From an uncultured Bacteroidota bacterium (GTDB taxonomy: Bacteria; Bacteroidota; Bacteroidia; Bacteroidales; P3): 23,329 nucleotides of DNA. Under the pieces are notes generated by a model. It saw only the letters and a list, made by a program, of their open reading frames with translations, was not told the origin of the DNA and did not search any database. This document shows positions 15,376 to 23,329 of this stretch, in pieces (the first letter of the stretch is position 1; each line of letters begins with the position of its first letter). Both the position numbers and the translations under genes were made by a program. The stretch is taken from assembly GCA_900546465.1 (NCBI GenBank), contig URCX01000010.1, forward strand, positions 1 to 23,329. The letters are read 5' to 3'.

Positions 15376-18300
15376 ATGAAAAGAAGATTTCTTTCCGTTC
15401 TCGCTTTGCTAATCGGCATTGCGGGAGCCGTGTTAGGGCAAACACCTGCAACACTACCGTACAGTTGCGATTTCGAAGCAACGGGAGATAATGGTTGGAC
15501 GCTGAAAAACGGGGCATGTACCAACAAATGGCACGTAGGTACACCCTCTTCACCTACGGGACACAACGGTTCATTGTTCATTTCGAAAGACAACGGGGCA
15601 ACAGCCGGCTATAATATTGGGGAATACTCCGCTGTAATTGCAGAAAAGCTCTTCCAAACAGGAGAGACAGACTCTCTCGCAATCGGTTTCGACGTTACAA
15701 TAGATGGAGAGTATGATTATGATTATTTGAAAGTCTTTTGGGTTCCTGCCGATACGAATTTTGAAGGCTCACACAACTCTGTATATTTTGCGGAACGGAA
15801 TTACAACACAAACGTTATAATGAGTAATGCACCGGCGGGCTCTCGTTATTATATCTACAATACGGAAGGCAGGCGGAAAGTCTGTATCGCCAACGAGCCT
15901 AACACTTTGAAAAAACTGGTATTCGTATGGAAAAACGATGGCGGTGGGGGGTATCAACCCGGAGCGATTATAGACAATATCAGCATCGTCGGAGTGAACG
16001 GCAGATGTGCAGAGCCGACGGATTTGACCGTAACAAATATATCCCAAACAGGTTTCACCTTGAACTGGAACGGCAATGCATCGAGCTATGAAGTACGTTT
16101 GAACGGAGGAACTCCGGAAACAGTCAATGCAACGAGCAAAACATTCACGGGTTTGACCCTTGATGAGTTTTATACTCTTGAAGTACGCAGTCTTTGCGAG
16201 GATGAAAATTCCGAATGGGCAAGTCTTGGTTTTACATACCAAGTACCCGTATCTCTTCCCTACACTTGCGACTTCGAGGCAGCCGGCAACAATGGTTGGA
16301 TACTGAAAAACGGCACATGCGCCAACAAATGGTATGTAGGAACCTTTTCTTCCCCTGCCGGACACAGCAGATCATTGTATATTTCCGGCGATGAGGGCGA
16401 AACAGCCGGCTATGACACAATCGGTCGCTCCGTTGTGATTGCGGAGAAAATCTTCCGAACCGGAGAAATGCCTTACCTGTCAATCAAATTCGACCTGACC
16501 GTAAAAGGAGAACCTGAATTCGATATGTTGAAAGTCTTCTGGGTTCCTGCGGATACCAACTACGATGCTTCGACAAACAAAGTATATTATGCCGCAAGAG
16601 GTTTCGGTGAGAATGTCATCATGAGTAATGCGACCGATACTGCCCACTACTACCTTAGCAGTTTGAATGGCACTCAGGAAATGAAGGTATTCATTCCCAA
16701 CGAGCCGAACTCATTGAAGAAATTGGTATTCTTATGGACGAATGATGATGATTATGTTTCACAACCGGGGGCTATAATCGACAATATCGAAGTAAGAGAG
16801 GTTTCGGCTCCATGCAACGCTCCTACGGATTTGACGGTAAGCAACATCAGTACGACAAGTGCCACTATAAGTTGGTCGGGTACGGCATCGGATTACGAAG
16901 TTCGTTTGAACGGAGGCACGACAGAAACGGTAAGCACGACAAGCAAAACATTCACAGGTCTGACAAATGGAACATCTTACTTTATCGAAGTAAGAAGTCT
17001 TTGTCAGCAAGAAAATTCTTCCCCATGGGAGAGAATTGAATTTTACACACAACAAACTCCTGTAACACTGCCATACAACTGCGATTTCTCTGCAACGGAC
17101 AATAACGGCTGGTTGATTAAAAACGGCATTTGTTGGAACAAATGGTTCGTGGGAACACCGGAAGGAGAAGGCAACAGAGCATTGTATCTCTCCGGAGACA
17201 ATGGAGCAACTGCAAGCACGATTGCAAGCATGGGTGATGTCGTAATAGCTGAAAAGCTTTTCCAAACCGGAACAAGCGAATATATTTCCATAGATTTGGA
17301 TTTGGAAGCAAGCGTAAATACATCATCCTTTACTGATTACGTGAAGATTTTCTGGGTTCCTGCCGATAGTATTTTCAATACGACGAACGAACTTAGAGAT
17401 GCTTATGCTTACTACGGTCCTTTCTATGGAGATAATGTCATAATGAGCAACAGCGGAATCGATACCATATATTATACCTACAGTTCGGAAGGAAGACAAC
17501 AGATGAGCATTACTTTGGAGAACGAGCCGAATACTTTGAAGAAATTGGTATTCCTTTGGTTGGGCGGAATAGATGACAGTGATGAATCTTTCATCATAGA
17601 CAACATCTCGATCAGAGGCGTGGACGCACCATGTGAAGAACCGACGGATTTAACAGTAAGCAACATCAGCCAAAACGCAGCAACAATAAGCTGGAACGGC
17701 AGTGCAAGCGGATATGAACTTCGTTTGAACGGCGACGTTCCGGAAGTCGTAACAGAAACAAGCAAGACATTGAGCGGCTTAACTCCGGGAGAATCGTACT
17801 TGCTTGAAGTGAGAGCCGCATGCACCGACAGTCGTTCGCAATGGAAGAGCATAAGATTTTCCACAAGCCGATATGCCGTTTCCATACCTTACTCCTGCGA
17901 CTTCGAAGCAACAGGCAACAACGGTTGGTCTTTGAAAGATGACGATAATGCCAACGAATGGTATATCGGCACTACGACCGAGTTGATGAGCGGTTCGTTA
18001 TATATTTCCGGATCAGATGGAGCAAGCATAGAATACGACAGAAACAATCGCTCAATCGCGATAGCGGAAAAGACCTTCCTGACCGGAAGCAGCGATTCTT
18101 TGACCATAAGCTTCGATTTGCTCGTCGGAGGTGAAGTCGGTTTCGATTTCTTGAAAGTCTTTTGGACTCCGGCAGATTCGATTTTCGAAGCCGACAGGCA
18201 GGCTCACTATGCCGATAGCGAATGGGAGGAAAATGTGATAATAAATAACAGCAGCAATACGCAACACCACTATATGTCCAATATGGACAGCACGGAACAC

Positions 18301-19242
18301 ATAAGTGTTAACGTGCCGAATGAACCGAATACTTTGAAAAAATTAGTATTCTTATGGAAAAACGATGGCAGCGACGGCGACCAACCCGGTGCGATAGTGG
18401 ATAATATTTCCATTACCGAAACAACAACCGGCGGAGCCTCTGCTCCATGCTATCCTCCGGCAGACCTCGCCATTACAAACATAACCGCAACAAGTGCAAC
18501 GGTAAGTTGGAGCGGACTTTCTTCCACTTACGAAATCAGGTTGAACGGAGGAACGACCGAAACGGTGAACGGAACAAGCAAGACTTTCAGCGGTTTGACC
18601 GGCGGCACCGTTTACATGGTCGAATTGAGAACCGTATGCGAAAGCAACAACTCTCCATGGATAAGCACCTCGTTTATAACAAATAATATTGCTCCGGACT
18701 TGAATACTCTTGCCGCAACAGACGTTACCGAGACAAGTGCAATATTGCACGGCAGCGTAACTCGCGGCAGTGAGATAATCAGGTCGAGAGGTTTCGAATA
18801 CAGAAAACAAGGTTCGAGCGAATGGTTGGAGGTCTTTGTTACTTCGGCAGGCGAAAGCATGAGCATGGCGATTTCAAATTTGGAACAGGAGACCGCATAC
18901 GAGTATCGTGTCTTTGCAGAGACAGATGACGAAGATTATGAGGGACAAACCATGACATTCACCACCTCGCAATCATTGGGATTGACTGAAATCGAAAGCG
19001 GATTGTCCGCAATCGTTTATCCTAACCCGGCAAAGGACAGAGCTACATTGAGTTTGAAAGGTTTGAAGGCAAATGCAAGAATAATCGTCAACGATATTCA
19101 AGGAAGAATCGTCCTTACCGACAACATAGCCAAAGGAAGCGAGAGCTATGAACTCAAGCTCGACGGCTTTACAAGCGGAGTTTATACCATTGCAATAATA
19201 AGCGGAAAAAATAAAACAACGCATAAGTTGATAGTCGAATAA
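15376..19242 (+). CDS. Large secreted T9SS cargo with four tandem jelly-roll/FN3 units
   Basis: The 1288-residue product starts with a signal peptide (MKRRFLSVLALLIGIAGAVL). Four units of about 270 residues begin at about 27, 294, 565 and 837. Each opens with a (L/I)PYxCDF...NGW...NxW module and contains a K(V/I)FWxPAD strand and an EPN(T/S)LKKLVFxW strand (choice-of-anchor/cleaved-adhesin-like jelly roll). Each ends with an FN3-like domain (DLTVxNIS...). A fifth, different FN3-like domain follows at about 1104-1200. The C-terminal 80 residues (VYPNPAKDRATLSL ... SGVYTIAIISGKNKTTHKLI) are a type A T9SS sorting domain, which directs export through the outer membrane and usually surface attachment. 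A role in adhesion or glycan binding is inference. No catalytic motif was seen. The gene is monocistronic. Confidence 0.93.
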   Translation: MKRRFLSVLALLIGIAGAVLGQTPATLPYSCDFEATGDNGWTLKNGACTNKWHVGTPSSPTGHNGSLFISKDNGATAGYNIGEYSAVIAEKLFQTGETDSLAIGFDVTIDGEYDYDYLKVFWVPADTNFEGSHNSVYFAERNYNTNVIMSNAPAGSRYYIYNTEGRRKVCIANEPNTLKKLVFVWKNDGGGGYQPGAIIDNISIVGVNGRCAEPTDLTVTNISQTGFTLNWNGNASSYEVRLNGGTPETVNATSKTFTGLTLDEFYTLEVRSLCEDENSEWASLGFTYQVPVSLPYTCDFEAAGNNGWILKNGTCANKWYVGTFSSPAGHSRSLYISGDEGETAGYDTIGRSVVIAEKIFRTGEMPYLSIKFDLTVKGEPEFDMLKVFWVPADTNYDASTNKVYYAARGFGENVIMSNATDTAHYYLSSLNGTQEMKVFIPNEPNSLKKLVFLWTNDDDYVSQPGAIIDNIEVREVSAPCNAPTDLTVSNISTTSATISWSGTASDYEVRLNGGTTETVSTTSKTFTGLTNGTSYFIEVRSLCQQENSSPWERIEFYTQQTPVTLPYNCDFSATDNNGWLIKNGICWNKWFVGTPEGEGNRALYLSGDNGATASTIASMGDVVIAEKLFQTGTSEYISIDLDLEASVNTSSFTDYVKIFWVPADSIFNTTNELRDAYAYYGPFYGDNVIMSNSGIDTIYYTYSSEGRQQMSITLENEPNTLKKLVFLWLGGIDDSDESFIIDNISIRGVDAPCEEPTDLTVSNISQNAATISWNGSASGYELRLNGDVPEVVTETSKTLSGLTPGESYLLEVRAACTDSRSQWKSIRFSTSRYAVSIPYSCDFEATGNNGWSLKDDDNANEWYIGTTTELMSGSLYISGSDGASIEYDRNNRSIAIAEKTFLTGSSDSLTISFDLLVGGEVGFDFLKVFWTPADSIFEADRQAHYADSEWEENVIINNSSNTQHHYMSNMDSTEHISVNVPNEPNTLKKLVFLWKNDGSDGDQPGAIVDNISITETTTGGASAPCYPPADLAITNITATSATVSWSGLSSTYEIRLNGGTTETVNGTSKTFSGLTGGTVYMVELRTVCESNNSPWISTSFITNNIAPDLNTLAATDVTETSAILHGSVTRGSEIIRSRGFEYRKQGSSEWLEVFVTSAGESMSMAISNLEQETAYEYRVFAETDDEDYEGQTMTFTTSQSLGLTEIESGLSAIVYPNPAKDRATLSLKGLKANARIIVNDIQGRIVLTDNIAKGSESYELKLDGFTSGVYTIAIISGKNKTTHKLIVE
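15454..18681 (+). repeat. Four tandem copies of a unit of about 810 bp within the coding region
   Basis: Units start at 15454, 16255, 17068 and 17884, so the spacings are 801, 813 and 816 bp; the fourth ends near 18681. The FN3 halves are the most alike: the text around GTTTGAACGGAGG and AGCAAAACATTCAC recurs nearly unchanged at DNA level. This indicates duplication in place followed by divergence. Confidence 0.85.
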
Positions 19243-19281
19243 AGCCGTAAGCAGGCAAAGAACGAAGGGAGCCTTACGGCT
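19243..19281 (+). promoter_or_regulatory. Alternative hairpin that competes with the terminator
   Basis: AGCCGTAAG (19243-19251), directly after the stop codon, is exactly complementary to CTTACGGCT (19273-19281), which forms the loop and right arm of the terminator. The two foldings exclude each other. Whether this matters in the cell is not known. Confidence 0.35.
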
Positions 19282-19291
19282 CCCTTTTTTC
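19265..19291 (+). terminator. Rho-independent terminator of the repeat-protein gene
   Basis: GGGAGCC (19267-19273), loop TTAC, then GGCTCCC (19278-19284), a perfect 7-bp GC-rich stem, followed by TTTTTT. It lies 22 nt after the stop codon. Confidence 0.93.
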
Positions 19292-19459
19292 TTGTCCGTT
19301 CCAAATAAGAGACAAAAAATACCGCCTTTACGGCTATTCGAATACATGCCTCGCCTTGTAATATTTCCGAAAACGCCGGCGGCAAGCTCTCCGCAGGGAA
19401 TACATAACGAAACAATTCTCAATCCAACCACCGTCCCCTTCTACCCAACCACCCTTCCG

Positions 19460-19520
19460 GAAAAATAAAACGCCGTTGTAGAAAAATAAAACGCCGAAAG
19501 AATTTTTTCAAACGGCGTTT
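19460..19520. repeat. 16-bp direct repeats with a matching inverted arm
   Basis: GAAAAATAAAACGCCG occurs at 19460-19475 and again at 19481-19496. AACGGCGTTT at 19511-19520 is the exact complement of AAACGCCGTT at 19468-19477 (10 bp) and also pairs over 8 bp with the second copy. On the minus strand each possible stem is followed by TTTTATTTTT, so terminator activity for minus-strand transcripts is possible, although no gene on that strand leads into it. Confidence 0.6.
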
Positions 19521-19611
19521 CGTAATTCCATAGTTTCGTAGGGTTTTATTGAGAGACATGACCATTCGTATAAATCCTTGATAGCTCTTTCTATTTCTTG
19601 ACTTTCAGAAA

Positions 19612-19628
19612 CGGAAATCGCATTTCCG
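19612..19628. promoter_or_regulatory. Palindrome overlapping the -33 region of ruvC
   Basis: CGGAAAT-CGC-ATTTCCG has perfect 7-bp arms. It ends 11 nt ahead of the ruvC -7 box, so it covers the place where the -33 element should be, as an operator would. Confidence 0.35.
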
Positions 19629-19639
19629 GATAAAATTCT

Positions 19640-19647
19640 TACCTTTG
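19640..19647 (+). promoter_or_regulatory. Bacteroides-type -7 box for ruvC
   Basis: TACCTTTG matches TAnnTTTG and lies 41 nt before the ruvC ATG; the start point would be near 19654. Confidence 0.6.
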
Positions 19648-19688
19648 TAGTTGTTTTCGGCACAAAAGAATAACAGCGACATTCCATT

Positions 19689-20270
19689 ATGCAGTTTGCA
19701 AAAGAAAAAAGGATACTCGGAATAGACCCCGGAACGAACATAACGGGTTATTCTGTAATCGAACAAAGGGGAAAGCAGACGGAACTCTTGACAATGAATT
19801 GTATAGTCTTGGGAACGAAGACGGAAATGAGTACCAAGATGAAGATATTGTTTGATAAGGTTTCGGCAATTATTGAAGTCTATAAACCGGATATACTTGC
19901 CATTGAAGCTCCTTTCTTCGGGAAGAATGTGCAATCCATGTTGAAGCTCGGCAGAGCTCAGGGCTTGTGCATTGCAGCGGCATTTGCTCGTAACGTTCCT
20001 TTTATAGAGTATTCTCCTCGTAAAATCAAGCAATCCATAACGGGTAACGGTGCTGCCTCAAAGGAGCAGGTGGCAAATATGTTGCAAAGAATATTTTATT
20101 TTGACGAAATTCCCGAACATTTGGATGCCACGGACTCTCTTGCAGTGGCTCTTTGTCATGCTTATCAGAACGACTTGCCTGTTTCGATGTCTGAACCTCA
20201 AAAGCCGAAAGGCAAAAGGACGGTTTCTTGGGCTGCTTTCATAAATCAAAATCCCGAAAGGGTGAAATAA
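19689..20270 (+). CDS. ruvC: Holliday junction resolvase RuvC
   Basis: RuvC cuts Holliday junctions as a dimer together with RuvAB. The 193-residue product has the RNase H-like acidic residues in their expected contexts: Asp13 in GIDPGT, Glu73 in AIEAPFFGKN, and Asp146 and Asp149 in LDATDSLAVALCH. A basic tail of about 25 residues (EPQKPKGKRTVSW) extends past the core. The ATG at 19689 follows its promoter with no strong ribosome site. The gene is single and converges with aroK, with only 35 nt between their stops. Confidence 0.96.
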   Translation: MQFAKEKRILGIDPGTNITGYSVIEQRGKQTELLTMNCIVLGTKTEMSTKMKILFDKVSAIIEVYKPDILAIEAPFFGKNVQSMLKLGRAQGLCIAAAFARNVPFIEYSPRKIKQSITGNGAASKEQVANMLQRIFYFDEIPEHLDATDSLAVALCHAYQNDLPVSMSEPQKPKGKRTVSWAAFINQNPERVK

Positions 20271-20305
20271 ACCTGCATTAAGTTGCTTGTCGAAAAGCAA
20301 AGTGT

Positions 20306-20830
20306 TTATTCTCCTTGGCGGAATGAACTATGGGAAAGGACTTTCAAAATTATATTATTTATATCTGCATTCTCGGCTCGCACAATCAAGTCGGCTTGCA
20401 GGTAAAAAACCTCCCTTTGTGCAATATTTGCAGTAACGAATTGCAATAAGTCCGCCTCGTCCTTGTTTTCCAAAAGCGGACGTTTGCGATGTGATACTTT
20501 ATATCTTGTTATAACCGAAAGCGGACTGATGTTCAGGTAAATCGAAAAACCGCTCGCCTTTATTATTTCCATATTCCCATCAAAGCAAGGCAAGCCTCCT
20601 CCTGTTGAAATGACAATATTATCCTTTGCAATCAACTCCAGCAGGGCTTCTCTCTCAAAAGAACGGAACACTTTTTCGCCATATTTGGAGAAAATGCCCT
20701 CAACGCTTAAGCGATACTTATTTTCAATCCATTTATCCGTATCGACAAATTCGTAATTCAGGTGTTTTGCCAATTTTTTGCCTACGGTACTTTTACCGCT
20801 CAGCATATAACCGATAAGAAATATCCGCAT
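20306..20830 (-). CDS. aroK: Shikimate kinase
   Basis: This enzyme phosphorylates shikimate with ATP in the route to chorismate. The 174-residue product, of normal family length, has the P-loop GYMLSGKST (7-15), the DTD motif (30-32), Arg57 and STGGG (75-79), and a lid segment HRKRPLL. The second Gly of the usual GYMGSGKS is Leu here, which still satisfies Walker A. I chose the ATG at 20830 because family similarity starts there. A longer frame from 21031 would run through the end of tsaD and adds unrelated sequence. The start is 7 nt after the tsaD stop. Confidence 0.94.
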   Translation of the reverse strand: MRIFLIGYMLSGKSTVGKKLAKHLNYEFVDTDKWIENKYRLSVEGIFSKYGEKVFRSFEREALLELIAKDNIVISTGGGLPCFDGNMEIIKASGFSIYLNISPLSVITRYKVSHRKRPLLENKDEADLLQFVTANIAQREVFYLQADLIVRAENADINNIILKVLSHSSFRQGE

Positions 20831-20837
20831 AATAAAT

Positions 20838-21842
20838 TCATCGTGCGTAAGCAGCAACGGAAAGGTCGGCAAATTCTCCGTCTTTGTACTTAAACAAAGC
20901 TGCCGATGCCACCATGGCTGCGTTATCAGTCGTATAGGAGAACTTAGGTATGAAGACATCGCAAGAATACTTCTTTCCCAACTCTTGCAATCTCTCTCTG
21001 AGCAGGGAATTTGCCGAAACGCCTCCTGCAACAGCTATATTCTTTATGCCGGTGTCCTTTATTGCTTTCTCGAACTTGTGCAATAAGGCATCGACAACGG
21101 CTTTCTGTACAGAGGCAGCAATATCCGCCATGTTCTCTTCCATATATGCCGGATTTTCTTTGAGTTTGTCTCTAAGAGTATAAAGAATACTTGTCTTCAA
21201 TCCCGAAAAACTGTAATCGTATGCAGGAATACGGCTGTGGGCAAACTGCAAGATGGGATTTCCTTGCCGAGCCAATCTGTCGATATGAGGTCCTCCCGGA
21301 TAGGGAAGAGAAAGTATCTTGGCGGCTTTGTCTATGGTTTCGCCTGCTGCATCATCTATGGTTTTGCCTATGACTTCCATTTTACGGGGAGAGTCAAGAC
21401 GTATTATTTGTGTGTTTCCTCCTGAGACCAAAAGGCAAAGCATTGGAAAGGAAGGTACTTTCGTATCAGGAGTATCCTTGATGAAGTGAGCCAATACATG
21501 AGCCTCCAAATGGTTTACCTCTATCATTTTCACTCCCAAGGCTGTGGCGAAACTCTTGGCGAAACTCACCCCAACCAATAGAGAACCCAACAAACCCGGT
21601 CCCCGTGTGAACGCCACTGCTTTCAAATCATGTTTATCCACAGCGGCATCTTTTAATGCCTTATCGACCACAGGAATGATATTTGATTGGTGAGCCCGTG
21701 AAGCAAGTTCGGGAACGACGCCGCCATACTCCGCATGCACGCTTTGAGAGGCTGTAACGTTGGACAAGACCTTAAATTCGCTGTCCATGACAGCACAAGA
21801 CGTATCATCGCAAGATGATTCTATGGCGAGAATATAAAACAT
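20838..21842 (-). CDS. tsaD: tRNA N6-threonylcarbamoyladenosine transferase TsaD
   Basis: TsaD moves the threonylcarbamoyl group onto A37 of ANN-decoding tRNAs, working with TsaB and TsaE. The 334-residue product shows AIESSCDDTS (6-15), the metal-binding HLEAH (111-115), LVSGGNTQ, DAAGE, PGGP and the late TTDNAAM motif. Length is normal. I chose the ATG at 21842 (MFYILAIES); a TTG at 21866 in the same frame would add eight residues. The gene begins 33 nt after the porG-like stop and is followed closely by aroK, so the three probably share a transcript. Confidence 0.97.
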   Translation of the reverse strand: MFYILAIESSCDDTSCAVMDSEFKVLSNVTASQSVHAEYGGVVPELASRAHQSNIIPVVDKALKDAAVDKHDLKAVAFTRGPGLLGSLLVGVSFAKSFATALGVKMIEVNHLEAHVLAHFIKDTPDTKVPSFPMLCLLVSGGNTQIIRLDSPRKMEVIGKTIDDAAGETIDKAAKILSLPYPGGPHIDRLARQGNPILQFAHSRIPAYDYSFSGLKTSILYTLRDKLKENPAYMEENMADIAASVQKAVVDALLHKFEKAIKDTGIKNIAVAGGVSANSLLRERLQELGKKYSCDVFIPKFSYTTDNAAMVASAALFKYKDGEFADLSVAAYAR

Positions 21843-21875
21843 TGCTATTTCTTTTTTCTTGTTCAATCCTGCGAA

Positions 21876-22766
21876 TTACCTGTTCATGCCCGGGCATTTG
21901 GAGGATTTGGTCGATAATTTGGTAGTTATGGTTATTCCGAAGAAGTTATACCAATCTTTTGTCTTGAAATTACCTCTTGCCAATTTGTCAGCATGATATA
22001 CGCCCTCCATTCCGTCCAACTCATGCGTTCTATCTGCGGCGGCAGCTGCCAACTCGCCTGCCCATTCTGTCAATCGCTCTTGGGAAACGTATGTTTTGCT
22101 GATGTCGTCTATATAATCGGTGAAAGTTTTTCTGAATCCCCATTGCAGACCGAGGCATATACGACTGCCTATCGAGAATTTGACACCCAAACCGAAAGGA
22201 ACCGAAATACCGTATCGCGAATATGCTTTATCATAGCCCTTCATGCCCTGCCCTTCCGTATTGAGGGTTTGCAGTTCCACTGTCTCGAGTTCATTTGTTA
22301 TCGGATTGACGATATCCGTCTTCGGATTGAAATAAAAACCCGCTATACCCGCAAAGATATAAGGCGTTATACGGTGTTGAAGACTGCCTGTGCGATAATC
22401 GAAGAAGTTATATTCGCATACGAAACTCAATTCCCTCAGAGGAGAATAAAAGTTCAGATTACGAGGATTGCCATAATGCTTATCATCTCCCTCCAAAGAA
22501 GTGAAATTCAACTCTCCCACAAAAGCCCAACGAGGAGAGAGATTATACCTTGCCAATATTCCCAAACGGAAATTGGTATTGTAGAAATCAAAACTTTGTT
22601 CAAACTGATTCCATTGAGCATTATTCTCATTGGAATTAAAAGAAGAATTTATGTCTCCCACATAATTGGAACCACCGAGAGTGATTCCGAATTCCCAATT
22701 ATAGAGCTGAGCTTTGGAAATGCCACATGAAAGCAATGCAAACAAAAGCACAAGTGTTCTTTTCAT
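21876..22766 (-). CDS. PorG-like (DUF6089) outer-membrane beta-barrel protein
   Basis: The 296-residue product has a signal peptide (MKRTLVLLFALLSCGISKAQ) followed by alternating beta strands of an outer-membrane barrel: WEFGITLGGSNYVGDIN, RLGILARYNLSPRWAFVGEL, ITPYIFAGIAGFYFNPKT and WGFRKTFTDYIDDISKTY. I recall this text pattern from DUF6089 proteins, which include PorG of the T9SS. The start is the ATG at 22766. A longer frame from 22817 is unlikely because the promoter box at 22788-22795 lies inside it. The presence of a T9SS cargo in the same window fits, but the exact PorG identity is inference. Confidence 0.72.
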   Translation of the reverse strand: MKRTLVLLFALLSCGISKAQLYNWEFGITLGGSNYVGDINSSFNSNENNAQWNQFEQSFDFYNTNFRLGILARYNLSPRWAFVGELNFTSLEGDDKHYGNPRNLNFYSPLRELSFVCEYNFFDYRTGSLQHRITPYIFAGIAGFYFNPKTDIVNPITNELETVELQTLNTEGQGMKGYDKAYSRYGISVPFGLGVKFSIGSRICLGLQWGFRKTFTDYIDDISKTYVSQERLTEWAGELAAAAADRTHELDGMEGVYHADKLARGNFKTKDWYNFFGITITTKLSTKSSKCPGMNR

Positions 22767-22787
22767 ATTCTGACGTTTTAATCTGTG

Positions 22788-22795
22788 CAAAAGTA
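22788..22795 (-). promoter_or_regulatory. Bacteroides-type -7 box for the porG-tsaD-aroK unit
   Basis: The minus strand reads TACTTTTG, an exact TAnnTTTG match 21 nt upstream of the ATG at 22766, with a start near 22781. It is identical to the box ahead of the T9SS cargo gene. Confidence 0.55.
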
Positions 22796-22804
22796 CGAAA
22801 AAAT

Positions 22805-23305
22805 CTACTTTCCCCATTTGTCGAAGTCCATTACTTCGAGGTCTTTTGCCTTTCCCGCTTCAAGAGTCAGGCGAACAAGTGTGGCTTTTTGGTGAATACC
22901 CTGCCTGCCGCAAGCTCCCGGGTTAATAAGTAGGAAATCCATATCCTCATCATACATAACCCGCAAGATATGAGAATGTCCGCAGCAAAAAATATCGCAT
23001 TTTGCCTCTTTCAATTCCTCTTTAATGCAACGATCATAGTGCTTAGGATAGCCGCCTATGTGAGTTATCATTATCTTCACCCCCTCCACTTCTATATTTT
23101 GCACTCTTTTCACATCGTCCAAGCCGTAACGATCATCGCAATTCCCATAAACCGCAACAACAGGCTTGAACAAACGCAATTCGTCCAAGACATCGCCGCT
23201 GCCTATATCGCCGCAATGAATTATAAGGTCAACATCCTTGAAAAAATCATAAACCTGTCGTGGCACAATGCCGTGCGTATCGCTCATGATACCTATCCTC
23301 TTCAT
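22805..23305 (-). CDS. YfcE/MJ0936-type metallophosphoesterase
   Basis: The 166-residue product has the full set of calcineurin-like metal motifs: SDTHG with Asp9 and His11, GDIG with Asp33, GNCD (54-57), His82 in THIGG, and GHSH (109-112). This small subgroup cleaves phosphodiesters in vitro; the natural substrate is often unknown. An AGGAG ribosome site precedes the ATG. It ends 9 nt before the porG promoter box, so that promoter gives porG an independent start although both genes point the same way. Confidence 0.92.
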   Translation of the reverse strand: MKRIGIMSDTHGIVPRQVYDFFKDVDLIIHCGDIGSGDVLDELRLFKPVVAVYGNCDDRYGLDDVKRVQNIEVEGVKIMITHIGGYPKHYDRCIKEELKEAKCDIFCCGHSHILRVMYDEDMDFLLINPGACGRQGIHQKATLVRLTLEAGKAKDLEVMDFDKWGK

Positions 23306-23329
23306 TTTCTTCTCCTTTCGTTCTAAATA

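Noticed and set aside
20281..20300. TTGCTT/AAGCAA inverted repeat between ruvC and aroK as a shared terminator
   Set aside because: The stem has only 6 AT-rich pairs and no proper T run follows on either strand.
1..23329. CRISPR arrays, tRNA or rRNA genes, riboswitches
   Set aside because: No regularly spaced direct repeats, cloverleaf-type arms with a TTCGA loop, or known riboswitch cores were seen. The regular repeats at 15454-18681 are coding.

Overview
The window looks like chromosomal DNA of a member of the Bacteroidota, most likely of the order Bacteroidales. The grounds are: promoter -7 boxes of the Bacteroides type (TAnnTTTG) ahead of several genes; mostly weak or absent Shine-Dalgarno sequences; a complete Bat (aerotolerance-type) operon; a large secreted protein with a type IX secretion (T9SS) C-terminal sorting domain; and a PorG-like/DUF6089 outer-membrane protein. 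No tRNA, rRNA, CRISPR array or intact transposase was seen.

Layout. (1) 1-2237 is an accessory patch. On the minus strand it holds a frameshifted small XRE-type regulator, a Bro-N/Fic fusion protein with a class III-like C-terminal inhibitory helix, and an unrecognised gene that runs off the left edge. Behind these lie decayed remnants of a mobilization relaxase. A strong bidirectional terminator at 2238-2274 separates this patch from dnaK. (2) 2306-4222 is dnaK. Its upstream region carries a sigma-54-like -24/-12 element and a 15-bp palindrome. (3) 4412-5853 is a biotin pair, bioC-bioD, with a 4-nt translational overlap. (4) 5976-14696 is one tight minus-strand operon: moxR, a DUF58 gene, a Bat-operon membrane gene, batA, batB, batC, a fused batD-batE and rseC. 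(5) 14748-15375 is a gene-free divergent region. (6) 15376-19242 (+) encodes a 1288-residue secreted protein with four tandem units of a jelly-roll-like plus FN3 module, then a fifth FN3-like domain and a T9SS sorting domain; a strong terminator follows. (7) 19243-19688 is a repeat-rich spacer leading into ruvC (+). (8) 20306-23305 is housekeeping on the minus strand: aroK, tsaD, a porG-like gene and a YfcE-type phosphoesterase.

How the parts fit. The Bat block supplies a MoxR ATPase, a DUF58 protein, two membrane-anchored VWA proteins, a TPR lipoprotein-like protein and a large periplasmic/membrane BatD-E protein. These presumably form one envelope-associated complex. The repeat protein is a predicted T9SS cargo, and the porG-like gene encodes a predicted T9SS-associated outer-membrane protein. 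The most unusual material is the left-hand accessory patch: a regulator broken by one missing base, a Bro-N/Fic toxin-like enzyme with a variant inhibitory motif, and an unknown third gene, next to a dead relaxase.

Several starts were moved from the longest open frame to a better-supported ATG: moxR, batD-E, rseC, aroK, tsaD and porG. All function calls rest on reading motifs by eye; no database search was run.
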